Source of the DNA: Zygaena filipendulae
Taxonomy: Eukaryota > Arthropoda > Insecta > Lepidoptera > Zygaenidae
Assembly (NCBI GenBank): GCA_907165275.2
Contig: OU015659.1
Coordinates: 4,444,501-4,508,500 of the forward strand
Length of the DNA stretch: 64,000 nucleotides
Direction of reading: 5' to 3'
Shown here: piece after piece, positions 21,467 to 33,054 of the stretch
Layout of the letters: each line of letters starts with the position of its first letter
Position numbering within the stretch: the first letter of the stretch is position 1
Position numbers and translations under genes: made by a program
Notes under the pieces: model-generated
What the model saw: the letters and a program-made list of their open reading frames with translations, nothing else
What the model was told of the DNA's origin: nothing
Database searches by the model: none

Positions 21467-24400
21467 ATGACTTCTCTTTTATTACTCAAGTCAATGTTGT
21501 TGGCCAATGCTTTACAACAAGATCGAAAATGTAAAAAGAAAAGGAAAGTAAAAACGTAAGTAGGAAATTTGCTTGACTGATATCTTCCTACTTTGCTTGA
21601 AATATTTATGAAACATTTGTAGTATAAAACAAAGACATTCATATAATAAAGGAGGTATTTTTATCATTAAAAATCCTACACACTTATTATTATTACCTGT
21701 CTGCACACCAACAAAAGATTGCTTTGGAAATACCTATAATTTATTGTTCAATAAATTTATTTTATTATTTTTACTTTTTAGTGAGTATTTAAGTGAGAAA
21801 CTAAACATTAGCAAGTGTAGAGTTTGCAATAGAGAAAAAGGAGAACATGCTATATTCAACAATTCAATTCAACCTTACATTTCTGAAGAGATAAAAAGTT
21901 TCACAGGTGTTGTTGTAAGTAACAGAAAAATATATATACTAGTGCTGTAACTCCAGTTCCACTCTTTACTTGCTACTAGAAAAAAAAAAATGTTCATTGT
22001 TGTTAATTAGGTACTTTTTTAAATATGCAGTTAGTGAGACTTCTCACAAATCAACTGCAAACTGCATATTCTCATTTATTAAACAACAAAAATTATTAAA
22101 CTTTATTCTGCTTTATTAACTAGTTAAATGTTTATTCCAGATAGATGAATCAGACAGTTTTTCAAAACACATATGCCATAGATGCTTGGATTTGCTTAAT
22201 GGATGTATATTGTTCCGTGATTTGTGCCAGAAAACTAATCAAATGTTTTTAGAGAGTAAAGTTAAGAATGGTAAACAAAAAACTTTTGTTTTAATTAAAA
22301 ACAACAATTTTATCATCAATAATATTGTATAAAATATAAATAGCTGGCTGAGCCTTTCACAATATTGTGAAGAAGTTATAACAAAAGTAGAAATATATTG
22401 AATGGAGCAGAACTGCAGAGTATGTTCATAAATAAATAAATAAATCTCTTAATGATTATTTCCAGAGTACATAGATGATATTGACAAGATTGAAGCACAA
22501 GAGGACTCTGATGACTCCTACAACATTCTCTCACCAGCATTTTCTCTTCTGGATTATTGGGAATGCTCAACATGCAATAAAGAATTTGAAAATTTGGTTA
22601 GTGATTTCTATGTGGTTTGTAATTAGTTTATGGGTAATGATTTTTTATTTAAAAAGATATTGTATTGTATCTACCCTAATGACAACCACCATCCAATGTG
22701 CCTAAATTTTAAATTAAATATGATATACAAAATAAGAAAGTTATATTAGGTTTGTGTTAGGTTTTTTGTTGCAAAATTTTTATTGCTAAAACATGGCATA
22801 AGTGGCAACAACTTCCATGATAATGTTTTGGTGAAATTATTCTTTAACTCTTTGTTTTCAGGAATCCTACAATAACCATGAACCTATTTGTAGTTCAAAT
22901 CAAAAATCAAGAGTTCCTCGAGTTAAAAAAGAAATCAAAAGATTTTTGTGTGATGTGTGTGGAAAGACATGCTTTTCAAATGCCAATCTCTTTGCTCATA
23001 AGTGAGTTTTTTATTTACATTTTGCAGAATTTTTATCTAATATATAAAAATCTTGTGTCACTTGTTGTCAATGAACTCCTCCAAAACGCCTTGACTGATT
23101 TTTTATGAAATTTTTTGTGTATATTTGGCAGGTCTGAGAATTTTAGGCTAGGTTTTTATACCCTTATCACCTAGGGTTCTCCAGAACTTTTTTTTTTGGA
23201 CTAAATATTACTTTGGAGTTCCTGCGGGAATTCCGAAACTCACGCGGGTGAAACCTCAGGGAACAGCTAGTAAATTTATAAAACTTCAGGAAGTAACATT
23301 TATTTATAAATAAGACAATGGTTAAGATTGTCTTATTTATCTTCTTCTATATCTATACTTATAATAAAACTGTAGAGAGGTCAATTCTGTACATAGAATA
23401 TATTATATTCAATATTTATATTGGAGGATGAATGGTGGAATACTGATGCCAAAAATGCAATCAGTAAATTTTTTGTCTGTCTGTCTGTCTGTATGTGCAC
23501 GCATGGATCAAAAATTACTGAAGGAATTTTAACCAAACTTGGTACGATTGTAGTCCATACCCCGGGCAGGTTATAGGCTATATAACATAACGCTAAGACA
23601 CATTGGAGCTGAGCAGTGACAATAAATTTGAAGCAAGTCAGATGAAAATGCGCTTTCGAGCTCTTATCCTCGCATATGTTGATCCAAGGACCATGGACAG
23701 ATTAAATTGGTCCATGGTTGATCATACACCAAAAGTATGTGTTACAAAGATAATTAATCCTTACCTAATCTTCTTTATAAATAAAAATGAATGTTTGTAC
23801 CTGCTCAGGAGTATGAACTACAATCGTACCAAGTTTGGTTAAAATCCCTTCAGGAGTTTTTGACCCATGCGTGCACATACAGACAGACAGACAAAAAATT
23901 TACTGATTGCATTTTTGGCATCAGTATCGATCACCGTTCATCCTCCAATATTAATTTTGAATATTTATTCAATGTACAGAATTGACCTCTCTACAGTTTT
24001 ATTATAAGTATAGATATAGATCATTATATTGTTACTGTACAAGGTGTCTCAAAATGCTTATTAATGATTATGCATTGGTTTGTTAGTAACGGAATATCAC
24101 GTGTCTGGCGACAGGAGCACGTCTTTCGTAGATCGTTATATTACGGGGACAGGGGTGAAAGGATTAAGATGAAAATAAGCTTCATCTGAAAATAAGATGT
24201 TGGTAAATGTTCATAAGCGCTCAATACGGATGTTGACGACTTTTTTATACTGCTCATTTAGTTTATTACAGTTACTTCCACAGTATCATGTCATGGCATA
24301 CTACCGTGGGGAAATGCTACTGATATTGACTGCATATTTGTGCTCCAGATAAGAGCTGTCCTATCTGGGTGGGTCCCCGTTAAGGAAATTGGAATTATGA

Positions 24401-27400
24401 CTGTACATACTCAATATTTACTTTATATCCACAAAAATATCAATGAATTTAATAAAAATTCTGACAATCACAACATTAATTAAGAAATAAAAAAAGGTTT
24501 GCTGTACCCACCGTAAATACGTAACGGATAAAACGTACCCTATGTTACTCGGGACTACCATATTCCAAATCGGTTTACTAGATCGAGAGATTACCCCCTA
24601 CAACTTCTCAAGCTCACAAACTTTAGCTCTTTATAATATTAGTATAGATAATATTATTACTCCACTGAAATATTATTTTTTTTCACAGAGGCATCCATGA
24701 AAACGTATTCCCGTTCAAATGTGATGTGTGCCCGTACCAGGGTCGCACAAGAGATCTGTTGAAGGTACACAAGAGATCTCACTTGGCCGACAAACCGTTC
24801 AAGTGTTCTCAGTGCCCGAAATCAACGACCACCTCCAGCAACTTGGCTAAACACATGAAGCAAGTTCACAGCACTAACAGACCTTACAAGGTATAAAAAA
24901 AAAAATCCCTGTGATTCCACCCTTGCAAGTTTCTAGATTCCCTCTGGAACTGATAGTTACAATTCCGAACTGTATGTATGATAAAAAAGGAAGTAGGTAG
25001 GAATCCTGAATCCTGAATTATAATCTTTATAAATAAAAATTAATGTTCGTATGTCTGTCTTTTATGCGTTACGAAACCGTTGGTCCGATTGTGATGAAAC
25101 TTTGGCGAGTTGTCCTGCCTGCGTTCGCTAAGGTTCCTGTTCCCAAAACTCACGCGGGTGAAACCGCGGGGCGCAGCTAGTAATATAAATAATACACTAT
25201 TATTTTTTCTTATATTCTTTATTTGGTTTAACAATGGTTGGTACAATAAAGAAACTTAACAATAACTTATCGCTAATTGCACTTTTGTGTGAGAAATAAT
25301 TTTGGACGAGTTAAATTATTTCGAACTTGATACGAGATTAGATAAAAAAATTGTCGTTAGATTAGGTGTCCAATTTTAAAACGTGGAATCTAGAAAAAGA
25401 AAATCACATACCTCACCTACAGATACATTAGGGTACTTGCATGAATTTTTTTTAGTCTATTTTAAAGATATATGGCCTACTTAAACAAAGCAAGAAAAAG
25501 AAAAAAATATATGCATAAATTAATGAAATAGAGTGTTTCAAAGTTCCTACTTTAGACCTTACCGCCGAAACGCGGAATGACGTCACTAGTTCAAAATTAC
25601 GCCTTATTAATCTGTGATAAAAATGTCACTGTCGTATTGACAGGGTCATGTGACACTGACAGGCAGATAACTTCAATAACTAAAAGCGAAATTAAGGTTG
25701 AACTGTGTCGATTTACTTCCAAAAGTTCCAGTAAAGAATCGAAATGTACCTTACCGATGCATTTTAAAGTAAAAAGCTTCAGAAAATTTAAAATATGCGT
25801 TGACTGTATGCACTTATTTTCTTTTGCCTTCTAGAGAGGTAAATGTATGCTAAAAAAATTAAAGTGACGTCATATTGTGTCAAGCTTGGCTGTGATTGGT
25901 GTTTCGCACAAATTAATTAGACTTATGGTGTTTCGTTGCAACCTCAGAAGAATAACTGCAACATTTCACAAAATTGAAAGTTGAATATTTTGGAAACTAT
26001 TGAAATATTTTTAGTAAATCTTTCACGATAACGCTTTTCTAAGGCTCTATTTTTGAAATGTTGACACAATTTCTTATAATAAATTTCATGCAAGTACCCT
26101 ATTGTATTCAATGAGTAGATATTGACAGAATTTGGTTCCTATACTTACTGGCTTAATATGTTTGGTTTCAGTGCACGTATTGCGACCGAGCGTTCTCGTA
26201 TCAACACGACATGAAACGGCATGTGAAAGAAATGCACTTGCGCCAGGGCACCGTCGAGTGCGACGTGTGCTACAAGAGCTTCAACACCAAGTCAGTGTTT
26301 CTTCAAACAATATTAAGTACCTATAGTCTATAATACATACATATAATAAAAGCGTAGAATCCGCGATTCTGTACATTGCATATTTTTAGCAAAAATTGAC
26401 AGGGGGCCATAAGAGAAGATTAGGTACCAACCGCAAAAACAAGTTTTTAAAATTCTTTTCTGTCTGTCTGTCTGTTCGCGATAATCTTCGAATCTACTAA
26501 ACGGGTTGTCATTCGGTTTTCACAGAACCAGGGACCCAATTCTCGCCTCCTTTGAAAAAATCTCGAACTCGAGATTGCTGTTCGATCCCTATGTCGACCA
26601 CAAAATCTCGATACTCGAACCTGTTTCTTCGTATCTCCTATTCTCAACACAAATCGAACTAGACTTCGAGTTTATAGTGTAAAATGTTGCCAGTAAAAGC
26701 TTATTCGAAAGCCGTATCCATTCCATTCTACATGATTCATCTGGAGCTAAAAAGGCAGCAGCTTTTTAAAGTTTTTAAATAGTGTGCATCGTTTTATATC
26801 AAGAACTAACATATTTTACAATATATTTGTACCAAAAAAAAGAAAAGTTCTTACTTTTATCACTTTTACAACATCACTTTAATTTTGTTTAAATTAGTTT
26901 GCGTAGTACGGATCGTGATGCATAATATTAGTTTTTGTTTTTACCCGTTTTTGGGGAAGGCAAAGGGATCGTAGTTCATACAGCCTGAATTGGCTGTGTA
27001 GAATACGATTCCCTTGTTTTTTTTTCTGAAGTTATATTTACATCCAATTGGGTTGCTGATATGCATTTCGATGCTTAATCGGAACTTTAAGCTATGAAGT
27101 TGCAGTTAATTACCACCATAACACTTAATACGGAGTATATTTACTAATACATAATAAACTTCTAAAACTGTAACATATGACTTGGCTGTATGGCTCAACG
27201 TCCCTTGCCTGTCCCAGATGGGGATAGATAAAAAACAACAACAACTTCTGAAACTGTCACGCACGACACCGCTATTGGACATTTATCAAGATTCGAATTC
27301 GAAATTTACGTCTCGACCGCTTCCGACCAGTCGAAGCAGTTCGAACGGCTTTCATTCGAGAAATGTCGAAGTCGACATGTCGAGAATTGCTCAACTTGAC

Positions 27401-28667
27401 TTCATCTCGATTTAATGTTCGAATTCGAACTTTATCTCGAGTCCGAGTCTACTTCGAATGTGCGAGAATTGCCCCCCTGGAACTAAATTTAGATGTTGTT
27501 TCATTTTAATCGGATGTCGGGAAAAAAGTAGTTATATAAAAACGTTTCACGCAGGTGAAACCGCGGGGCACAGCTAGACGCTAGTGCTACAAGAAGCTAC
27601 GTTCTCCATCCCCCGCCAACTGCGTGCCTCCCCACGCCCCGCAACAACGTAGGGGCGAGCGTAGAGGTGATAGCCAAAGATCATATAATCACTACGGTGA
27701 TAGCGGTTGGATAATATTAACTTCGAACTTCAACTTTGTCGCTCGCATGAATCCTACGACAAACGCACATATTGCACGTATACGTGGACGGATTTCCTAA
27801 GAATATTGTCTTAAGACCTGCAAAGTATTCTAATTGATATTGTGTGTTTTGTACATAGCTTTTATACATTTTGTTAAAGTCAAACCCCGAAGCTCTCGGC
27901 GCTTCTAGGTTTTGTAGTGGTCATTATAGATGTCACTATACTTTGTCTTTGGCACATCGCCATGTCGGGGTGCTCTACGTCCTGCCTAAAGTCGCAAGTT
28001 CTAGACTTGTGACTAGACACAATCCCGAAGGCTTTAGTCAATCCTAGGATAAACCAGTTACTCCGGGAAGAGACTGCAAATCGACCTTTGACTATCGCTA
28101 CATCCCTACTAATATTATAAATGCGAAAGTAACTCTGTTTGTCTGTATGTTACACTTGCACGCCTTAACGGCTCAACCAATCATAATGAAATTTTGCATA
28201 GATGCAGAGACATAAGAGTACTTTTTATCCCGGAATTTCCGCGGGAACTCCGAAATTAACGCGGGTACAACTAATTACCGAAACGGAACCATTTTGATGG
28301 GATTTTCGCTGGCAAATAACCGAAGAAGTAAATTAAGCTACTTCGGAGTTCCTGCAGGAATTCCGAGACTCACGCGAGTGAAACCGCGGGGCACAGCCAG
28401 TAACATATAATATACCGACCTCTTAATGAGTGGTCAAATGTCTACCGCTGCAGCTTCTGTAGATCCGTTTAAAGTTTTATGTCAGAGGAGGTTAAACAAT
28501 TTTTTTATTGTTTTTATTACAGGAAGATATTGCGAGGCCACAGATTTAAAGTACACAAGATCAAAGGCGAGCGACAAGGTCGGTTGCCATCGTACTTGCA
28601 GTGCCAGAAGGAAGATGAAAACAATGAAAGCGACATGATCGAGTGCGATGCTAACTATGCGTGCTAG
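21467..28667 (+). CDS. ZAD and C2H2 zinc-finger protein (gene B)
   Basis: Predicted nuclear DNA-binding protein of 362 residues. Exons are 21467-21555, 21782-21914, 22141-22270, 22466-22596, 22862-23001, 24689-24890, 26172-26290 and 28523-28667. All junctions are GT-AG and in phase (2,0,1,0,2,0,2). A basic leader (KCKKKRKVK) precedes a ZAD (CRVC at 42-45; CHRC in the next exon), then an acidic linker, a C2HC finger (CSTC at 151-154) and five C2H2 fingers, the last ending at His326. Several introns interrupt fingers, at the same finger positions as in gene A. The protein ends shortly after the last finger (stop TAG 28,665-28,667), without the Ala/His/Pro tail of gene A. A polyadenylation signal follows. 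Introns 5-7 are loaded with foldbacks, MITEs and rolling-circle repeats. Target genes are unknown. Confidence 0.9.
23036..23270 (+). mobile_element. Lep1/Helitron-like element in gene B intron
   Basis: Begins CTAATATATAAAAATCTTGT and ends CAGGGAACAGCTAG (23,267-23,270), with GGAGTTCCTGCGGGAATTCC and a CGCGGGTGAAACC hairpin. The body differs from the main subfamily. Confidence 0.75.
23347..24018. repeat. Head-to-head inverted repeat pair in gene B intron 5
   Basis: Two arms of about 210-225 bp, near 23,347-23,570 and 23,812-24,018, are inverted copies. Both carry AGAGAGGTCAATTCTGTACA at the outside, a GTCT/AGAC run, and AACCAAACTTGGTACGATTG at the inside. About 240 bp of unrelated sequence lies between them. 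The arms are diverged by a few per cent as judged by eye. Confidence 0.8.
24555..24650 (-). repeat. Lep1/Helitron-like 5' fragment
   Basis: Minus-strand copy of the 5' part (CTATACTAATATTATAAAG, GGGGGTAATCTC, CCGATTTGGAATA), matching the element at 17.5 kb. Confidence 0.7.
25020..25180 (+). mobile_element. Lep1/Helitron-like short variant
   Basis: Ends GCGGGGCGCAGCTAG (CTAG at 25,177-25,180) after a CGCGGGTGAAACCGCG hairpin. The 5' part has TTTATGCGTTACGAAACCG. Confidence 0.75.
25431..26099. mobile_element. AGGGTACTTGCATGAA-family MITE, intact with TA duplication
   Basis: Perfect 16-bp ends: AGGGTACTTGCATGAA at left and its reverse complement at right, flanked by TA at 25,429-25,430 and 26,100-26,101. 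Length 669 bp, no transposase. It has TGACGTCA at 25,578-25,585 and 25,865-25,872. It lies in intron 6 of gene B. Confidence 0.85.
26326..27577 (+). mobile_element. Rolling-circle-type element split by a TIR element
   Basis: The 5' part (26,326-26,528; ATAATAAAAGCGTAGAATCC, CTGTCTGTCTG) and 3' part (27,480-27,577; AACCGCGGGGCACAGCTAG) are separated by a 951-bp insertion. The 5' part resembles the arms of the 23.35-kb inverted pair. Confidence 0.65.
26529..27479. mobile_element. Unclassified TIR element with 4-bp duplication
   Basis: Ends CAGGGACCCAATTCTCGC and GCGAGAATTGCCCCCCTG are imperfect inverted repeats. GAAC flanks both sides (26,525-26,528 and 27,480-27,483). Internal TCGAA/TTCGA motifs are frequent. 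A diverged relative of the AGGGTACTTGCATGAA family lies inside, at about 26,946-27,235. Confidence 0.6.
28103..28400 (+). mobile_element. Lep1/Helitron-like, near full length
   Basis: Starts TCCCTACTAATATTATAAAT and ends GCGGGGCACAGCCAG (last CTAG mutated to CCAG). It has two GGAACTCC/GGAGTTCC domains, and the second resembles the 3' part of the copy at 9.6 kb. It lies in the last intron of gene B. Confidence 0.8.
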
Positions 28668-28738
28668 TGCCTGTTTATTTATGCGACTAACTCTTTGAGT
28701 TTTGGGATCACCTCTCGCGATCTCACTGAATGTACAGA

Positions 28739-28744
28739 AATAAA
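28739..28744 (+). terminator. Polyadenylation signal of gene B
   Basis: AATAAA lies 72 bases after the stop codon of gene B. Confidence 0.6.
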
Positions 28745-28927
28745 AATGAACCTTGGTCCATTTCCCAGTCCTTAAACTATATCTCTGTGCAAATGAGTTA
28801 TTCCGTAACGATGCGCGATGTCAAAGAAGATTAATTTGGATTTTGGTAGTTAAAAATTCAATTGAGAATCGCGGTGCAGAATGCGCTTTCGGTGGCAGAA
28901 AAAAAACCGTATTAAATTTAGTTTTAA

Positions 28928-29125
28928 AGGTCTATGCACACTACGTTTTTTAAACGCGCCGTCGACGCGCGTTTGTAGCGATACAGACGCGATACGAACT
29001 CGAGTCAGACGCAGCCTGTAGAGTCTACAGGCTGCGTCTGTGTAGACTTTTGTAAGGCGCTATCGACGCGCGTCTCTAAAACACGCGTCGACGGCGCGTT
29101 TAAAAAACGTGGTGTGCATAGGCCC
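28928..29125. mobile_element. GC-rich foldback MITE
   Basis: Arms of over 40 bases pair almost perfectly: GGTCTATGCACACTACG on the left and GGCCTATGCACACCACG on the right (reverse strand), both continuing into TTTTTTAAACGCGCCGTCG. The centre has a second palindrome (CAGACGCAGCCTGTAG..CTACAGGCTGCGTCTG). TAA at each side could be a 3-bp target duplication. Confidence 0.75.
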
Positions 29126-29141
29126 TAAGTGAAAAAAAATA

Positions 29142-29470
29142 TATTGGCTACTTGACTAATTTTTTTTGAGTCCGTCACGCGTCGTCGTGTAGATCAGTAA
29201 AAAATATTGGACACGTATTTTTTATTTTTTTTTTGTAATCAAAAAATAACGGCAATACATTGAGTTGAAATTTCGCGTGACGTCACAACCCGGTGCAGTT
29301 TGTATGGGGCTTATACTGAATATTGACGTCACGAGTCCCCCACCCTAAACTTTAATGCGCTATATCTATGTTTATTTTCATTAATTTGAAAAAGCAAAAA
29401 ATACGTGTCTATTATTTTTTTATTTTTTAACTGACGGACTAATTAGAATCTTTATTTTCATACCTTAGAG
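29142..29470. mobile_element. AGTCCGTC-family MITE
   Basis: Carries GAGTCCGTCACG, TTGGACACGTATTTTTTA, CACCCTAAACTTTAATGCGC and CTGACGGACTAA, plus two TGACGTCA sites (29,278-29,285 and 29,324-29,331). The outer TIRs are diverged. Confidence 0.75.
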
Positions 29471-30327
29471 AATACCCAATTATCATTAAAAATTAGCTTC
29501 AAAAGATAGCCCCGCAATCAACTTTGCTCTGTTTAGCGGTTTCGTGTAGTGATTTTATAGTAACATAAGTATCAACCTAATTATCGATCATGATCTTAAT
29601 AATTTTATTGTACGTAGGTATAATTATTAGGCTACAGGCTTGATTTATTAGTAGCGAATTATAATTATTTTTATGATGTATCCGTTTATCATTACAATTT
29701 AAAAAAGACTTTCTTCTAAATCTGAGGCAGAATGGTAAGCGTAAAATTATAAGTCTAGATTTTCAGATATACTCGTAGGTAACAGTGCACACTTGGGGGT
29801 ATTTTCAACCTTATACCAAACTTTCCTCCATCAAAATTTCCACCTTAAATAAAGCGATTAAGGTTAAAGTTTTGATGGCCGAAAGGTAGTATATCTAATT
29901 GTTTGTTCCTTCTGGATTTGAGTTATTAAGAAATTTCGACAAATATCTTTGAATGGTGCTACTTGTTAGGCCCTAAGCATAATTTCAAACCTCAAGTTTA
30001 TTAAACATTAAACTTCATCGCAGTTAAACTTTATGCAAGGTAGGTAAGTTATAATAATAACTTATATTGAATGATCGTCATGTATCATTGTAATTTATAG
30101 ATATTTCTAATTATCTTTTTTATCTACTTGTAACTTTATAACTTATTACAGGAGCAAAGTTTTTTTAACGTCCCATTAACTTCATTGTTTAGATAAAGTT
30201 CAAATGTACATGAGTAAAAGGCATAATAATAGAGAAAAAGGAGAGATCCATTCACAACACTATAAGTATTCGAAGAAATCCGTAGCTACCTAGAGAATAA
30301 AAAGTTTTCTCAATTTGAAAAAAAAAA
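29471..30327. other. Upstream region of the ommochrome-binding-like gene
   Basis: No repeat or gene recognised. The last part before ATG 30,328 is A-rich and should include the 5' UTR. I cannot assign a TATA box with confidence. Confidence 0.4.
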
Positions 30328-31682
30328 ATGTTACTGGCTATTGTAATATTCGTAGCACGTCTGACTTTGTGTTATGGGTTCGAAATATCGCGCGACGGCT
30401 GCGAAGCCGACTTGAGTATCAACGCTGAGCGATTTAGAGCGTCAGTTACGTACGAGATCGGCGACGCGTACCCGAGCGACGCGCACTACGACGCTAACGG
30501 CAACTTGTTCTACGTAAGAATCACAAACGACACTCACAGACGCTTCTTCGATGTTCACATTATCGAACCAAATACAGGCGTCGATGTTAACGTGGCTGGT
30601 AAGAAACTTTTTAATGCTATAAAATATTTTATCTACACTAATGTTGTAACATTCTACTTATGTTTCCAATACTTGACTTATAATTACTACTGTTATAGCG
30701 CAGACAACAAAACACTATTATGAAACTCGCTGCGCTCGTTTCATAAACTCACACTCGTGTTTTAATACCCTTCATTATACGACAGTTGCATAAACTACTA
30801 TAACAAACTACCCCGCTGAAAACCGTGTTTCTTTATTTGAAGAGAAGTAACTAAGTAACTACATGAATAGGTACCTACTGATTTCTATGACTCGCCTATT
30901 CGACTTTGTGACTGGTTTCTATAGTACCTACATATAAAATCCAAGGGTAGTTTCCGCGGGAACTCTTAAATCACCGCGGGTGAAACAGCATGGAATAGCT
31001 TGTATTTTAATATTGAAGCGTATTGTATTGTGAGCGTAGGTATGCAGCTTTTTTAATCATTCTTATTAAATTTTTAGGTTTACCCAAAGGAATTAGTTAC
31101 TCAATTGCTATCAATAACAAAACCAATGAGGTGTATTTTGGTACAGTTGAAGGTTTATTTGCATACGACTATACTACGCACAGCGCGTTTCACTTACACG
31201 AATATAAAAATGCGATGATAAAACATAGCTTTGTACTAGTCGACAGAGCAGACAGTTTTACAATCTTACAGAATTGGAATGAGATGGATCAGTATTTGCT
31301 TACTGGCGAAAGGAAAATCTCATTCAAAGGGTTGGGTGTGATTAATGAGATCGCTATAGACAATGAAAGCAATGTGTTCTTTATTAAAGAAAATAAGCTT
31401 TTTGTGTTGAAAAACAATAACAAAGTACCGGTGTTATTGAGTAACGTAACCTATAACAGCGTTGCACAAATCGTCATTCACAAAGATAGCGTGTTTCTCG
31501 CTAGTGGAAATTTAACTTATTATCATGAGAACGAAACCAGGCGCCTGAGACTAGTGAATAATGCGCCCGGAACGGCGACGGCAATGGCATTCGACGGCGA
31601 GGGTAACTTCGTTCTCGGTGTTTATGGAAAGTTCATCAGATATGAAAAAGTTGAGTGCTATGTCAGAAAAAACCAGAACTAA
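30328..31682 (+). CDS. Secreted protein resembling ommochrome-binding protein
   Basis: Two exons, 30328-30598 and 31078-31682 (GT-AG, phase 1), give 291 residues. Residues 1-17 are a hydrophobic signal peptide ending in LCYG, so secretion to haemolymph or another lumen is expected. The remainder has repeated blade-like blocks (NKTNEVYFGTVEGLFAYD; INEIAIDNESNVFFIKENK; TATAMAFDGEGNFVLGVYG), as in the beta-propeller-like ommochrome-binding proteins of moths, which carry yellow-red tryptophan-derived pigments. Several N-glycosylation sequons are present (NDT, NKT, NVT, NLT, NET). Length fits the family. Exon 1 is GC-rich and exon 2 AT-rich, an odd contrast. A Lep1-like fragment lies in the intron. 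The family assignment rests on remembered pattern, so pigment binding is an inference. A yellow- or SMP30-related propeller is the alternative. Confidence 0.75.
30935..31010 (+). repeat. Lep1/Helitron-like 3' fragment in intron
   Basis: GTAGTTTCCGCGGGAACTC and CACCGCGGGTGAAACAGC are recognisable. The end has decayed (ATAGCTTG in place of CAGCTAG). Confidence 0.6.
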
Positions 31683-31878
31683 TTCTATTAGCTAATATAG
31701 CTATAGCAGGACTAACGAGGGGTGTACACTGTACACGGGTCGATTTTCGCCGTGCTTCGTCGCTTCACAAATTCACAAGACAGCCGAAATGCCATTTAGA
31801 CAGTCGATTTTCACTGCGCGGCTGTAGTCACCCCACCTATTAGCTTTTCTTAGTATAGGGGTCACTTATATACTTTAT

Positions 31879-31884
31879 AATAAA
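31879..31884 (+). terminator. Candidate polyadenylation signal of the ommochrome-binding-like gene
   Basis: AATAAA lies about 200 bases after the stop codon. It is the first such hexamer downstream. Confidence 0.45.
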
Positions 31885-31889
31885 CATCT

Positions 31890-33054
31890 TTACATGGTAG
31901 TAAAAATCATAAGTTTCTAACGTTAAAACGTGTATTGATTTCAATAATAAAAAATAAACAACATTATAAGTTGGAACTATGACCTAAAACCTATGAATCT
32001 AATCTAACCTTCAGTTATATGAAACTTGACGGTAATATTTTTAACTTTATAATTTCAAGGTTCAATCTCATGATAATGGAACACCCACAAGAGATTAGAG
32101 AACAAAATATGTTGCAGCTCTGAAATTCACGCAGATAAAACCACTGGAGTACCTATAGATAGTATTATGTTTATCTGTGACACTGTTAACGAAATAGTCC
32201 ATTTTTAAAAACACTACAATTTATTATTTTGTAAAAATAAATTAAATGAGGACTCATCACTTAGGTATAAGATTATGTAGATCACACTTTACAATACATA
32301 CATAAATACAAAAATAAGCCAAATACCTAAATACCTACATGAATGCAAGTTCTGCAGTGTTTACCGTCCTGTCGTTTTTGATATGGTACCTAATTTGTAA
32401 AAAAATTACCTAATGCCAAAGACATTCTATATAATAAGATGCTTTAATGAATCACTCTATAACTAATTTTATTACCTTTAGTTAAATTTCTTACAAGTGA
32501 TAGTATAAAGTGATATACATAACTATAGAACTAAAGACAATCTCAAAGAATATGAATAACTATAATATCTAGTGTATATTGTATAGTCAGGATGGACAAC
32601 CGTGCAAGTTGGCAAAGGCTTGTTTGCACTATGATTAGTGAGAGTGTGAGCACCACACTTATCACCTGCAGTACTGATCTATACATACATATAGAGGCAG
32701 GGCATGAACTCTGCTAATCTCTCAAGTCTCACATGCTTGGGCCACTCTCATTGAGATGAAAATACATTATTTGCACAAAAATCAGAATACAAATATTACA
32801 TACCTACCTACCTAGCCAAAATGCAGAAAAAACTGCCTGTATACATTACCTGTCTACATCGCTTTCTCTACCTAACCTAATTATTAGACTAATAAGCTAA
32901 TTGTAACAAATTGAGACAACACAAACAACTATACTTCACATACTGTCTTATATCAGAGCTGTATTATGTATAGTTTGTAAATTAAGTAAAAAAAGTTTAA
33001 ACCTTTTTGTACTTAAATTAACACATCAAGGTCTGCCAATATAGGATTTGCCAT
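31890..33054. other. Convergent intergenic region and ZC3H10 3' UTR
   Basis: No coding exon seen. It should contain the 3' UTR of the minus-strand CCCH gene. AATAAA on the minus strand occurs at about 32,468-32,473 and 32,220-32,225. A weak Lep1 relic lies near 32,110-32,150. Confidence 0.45.
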
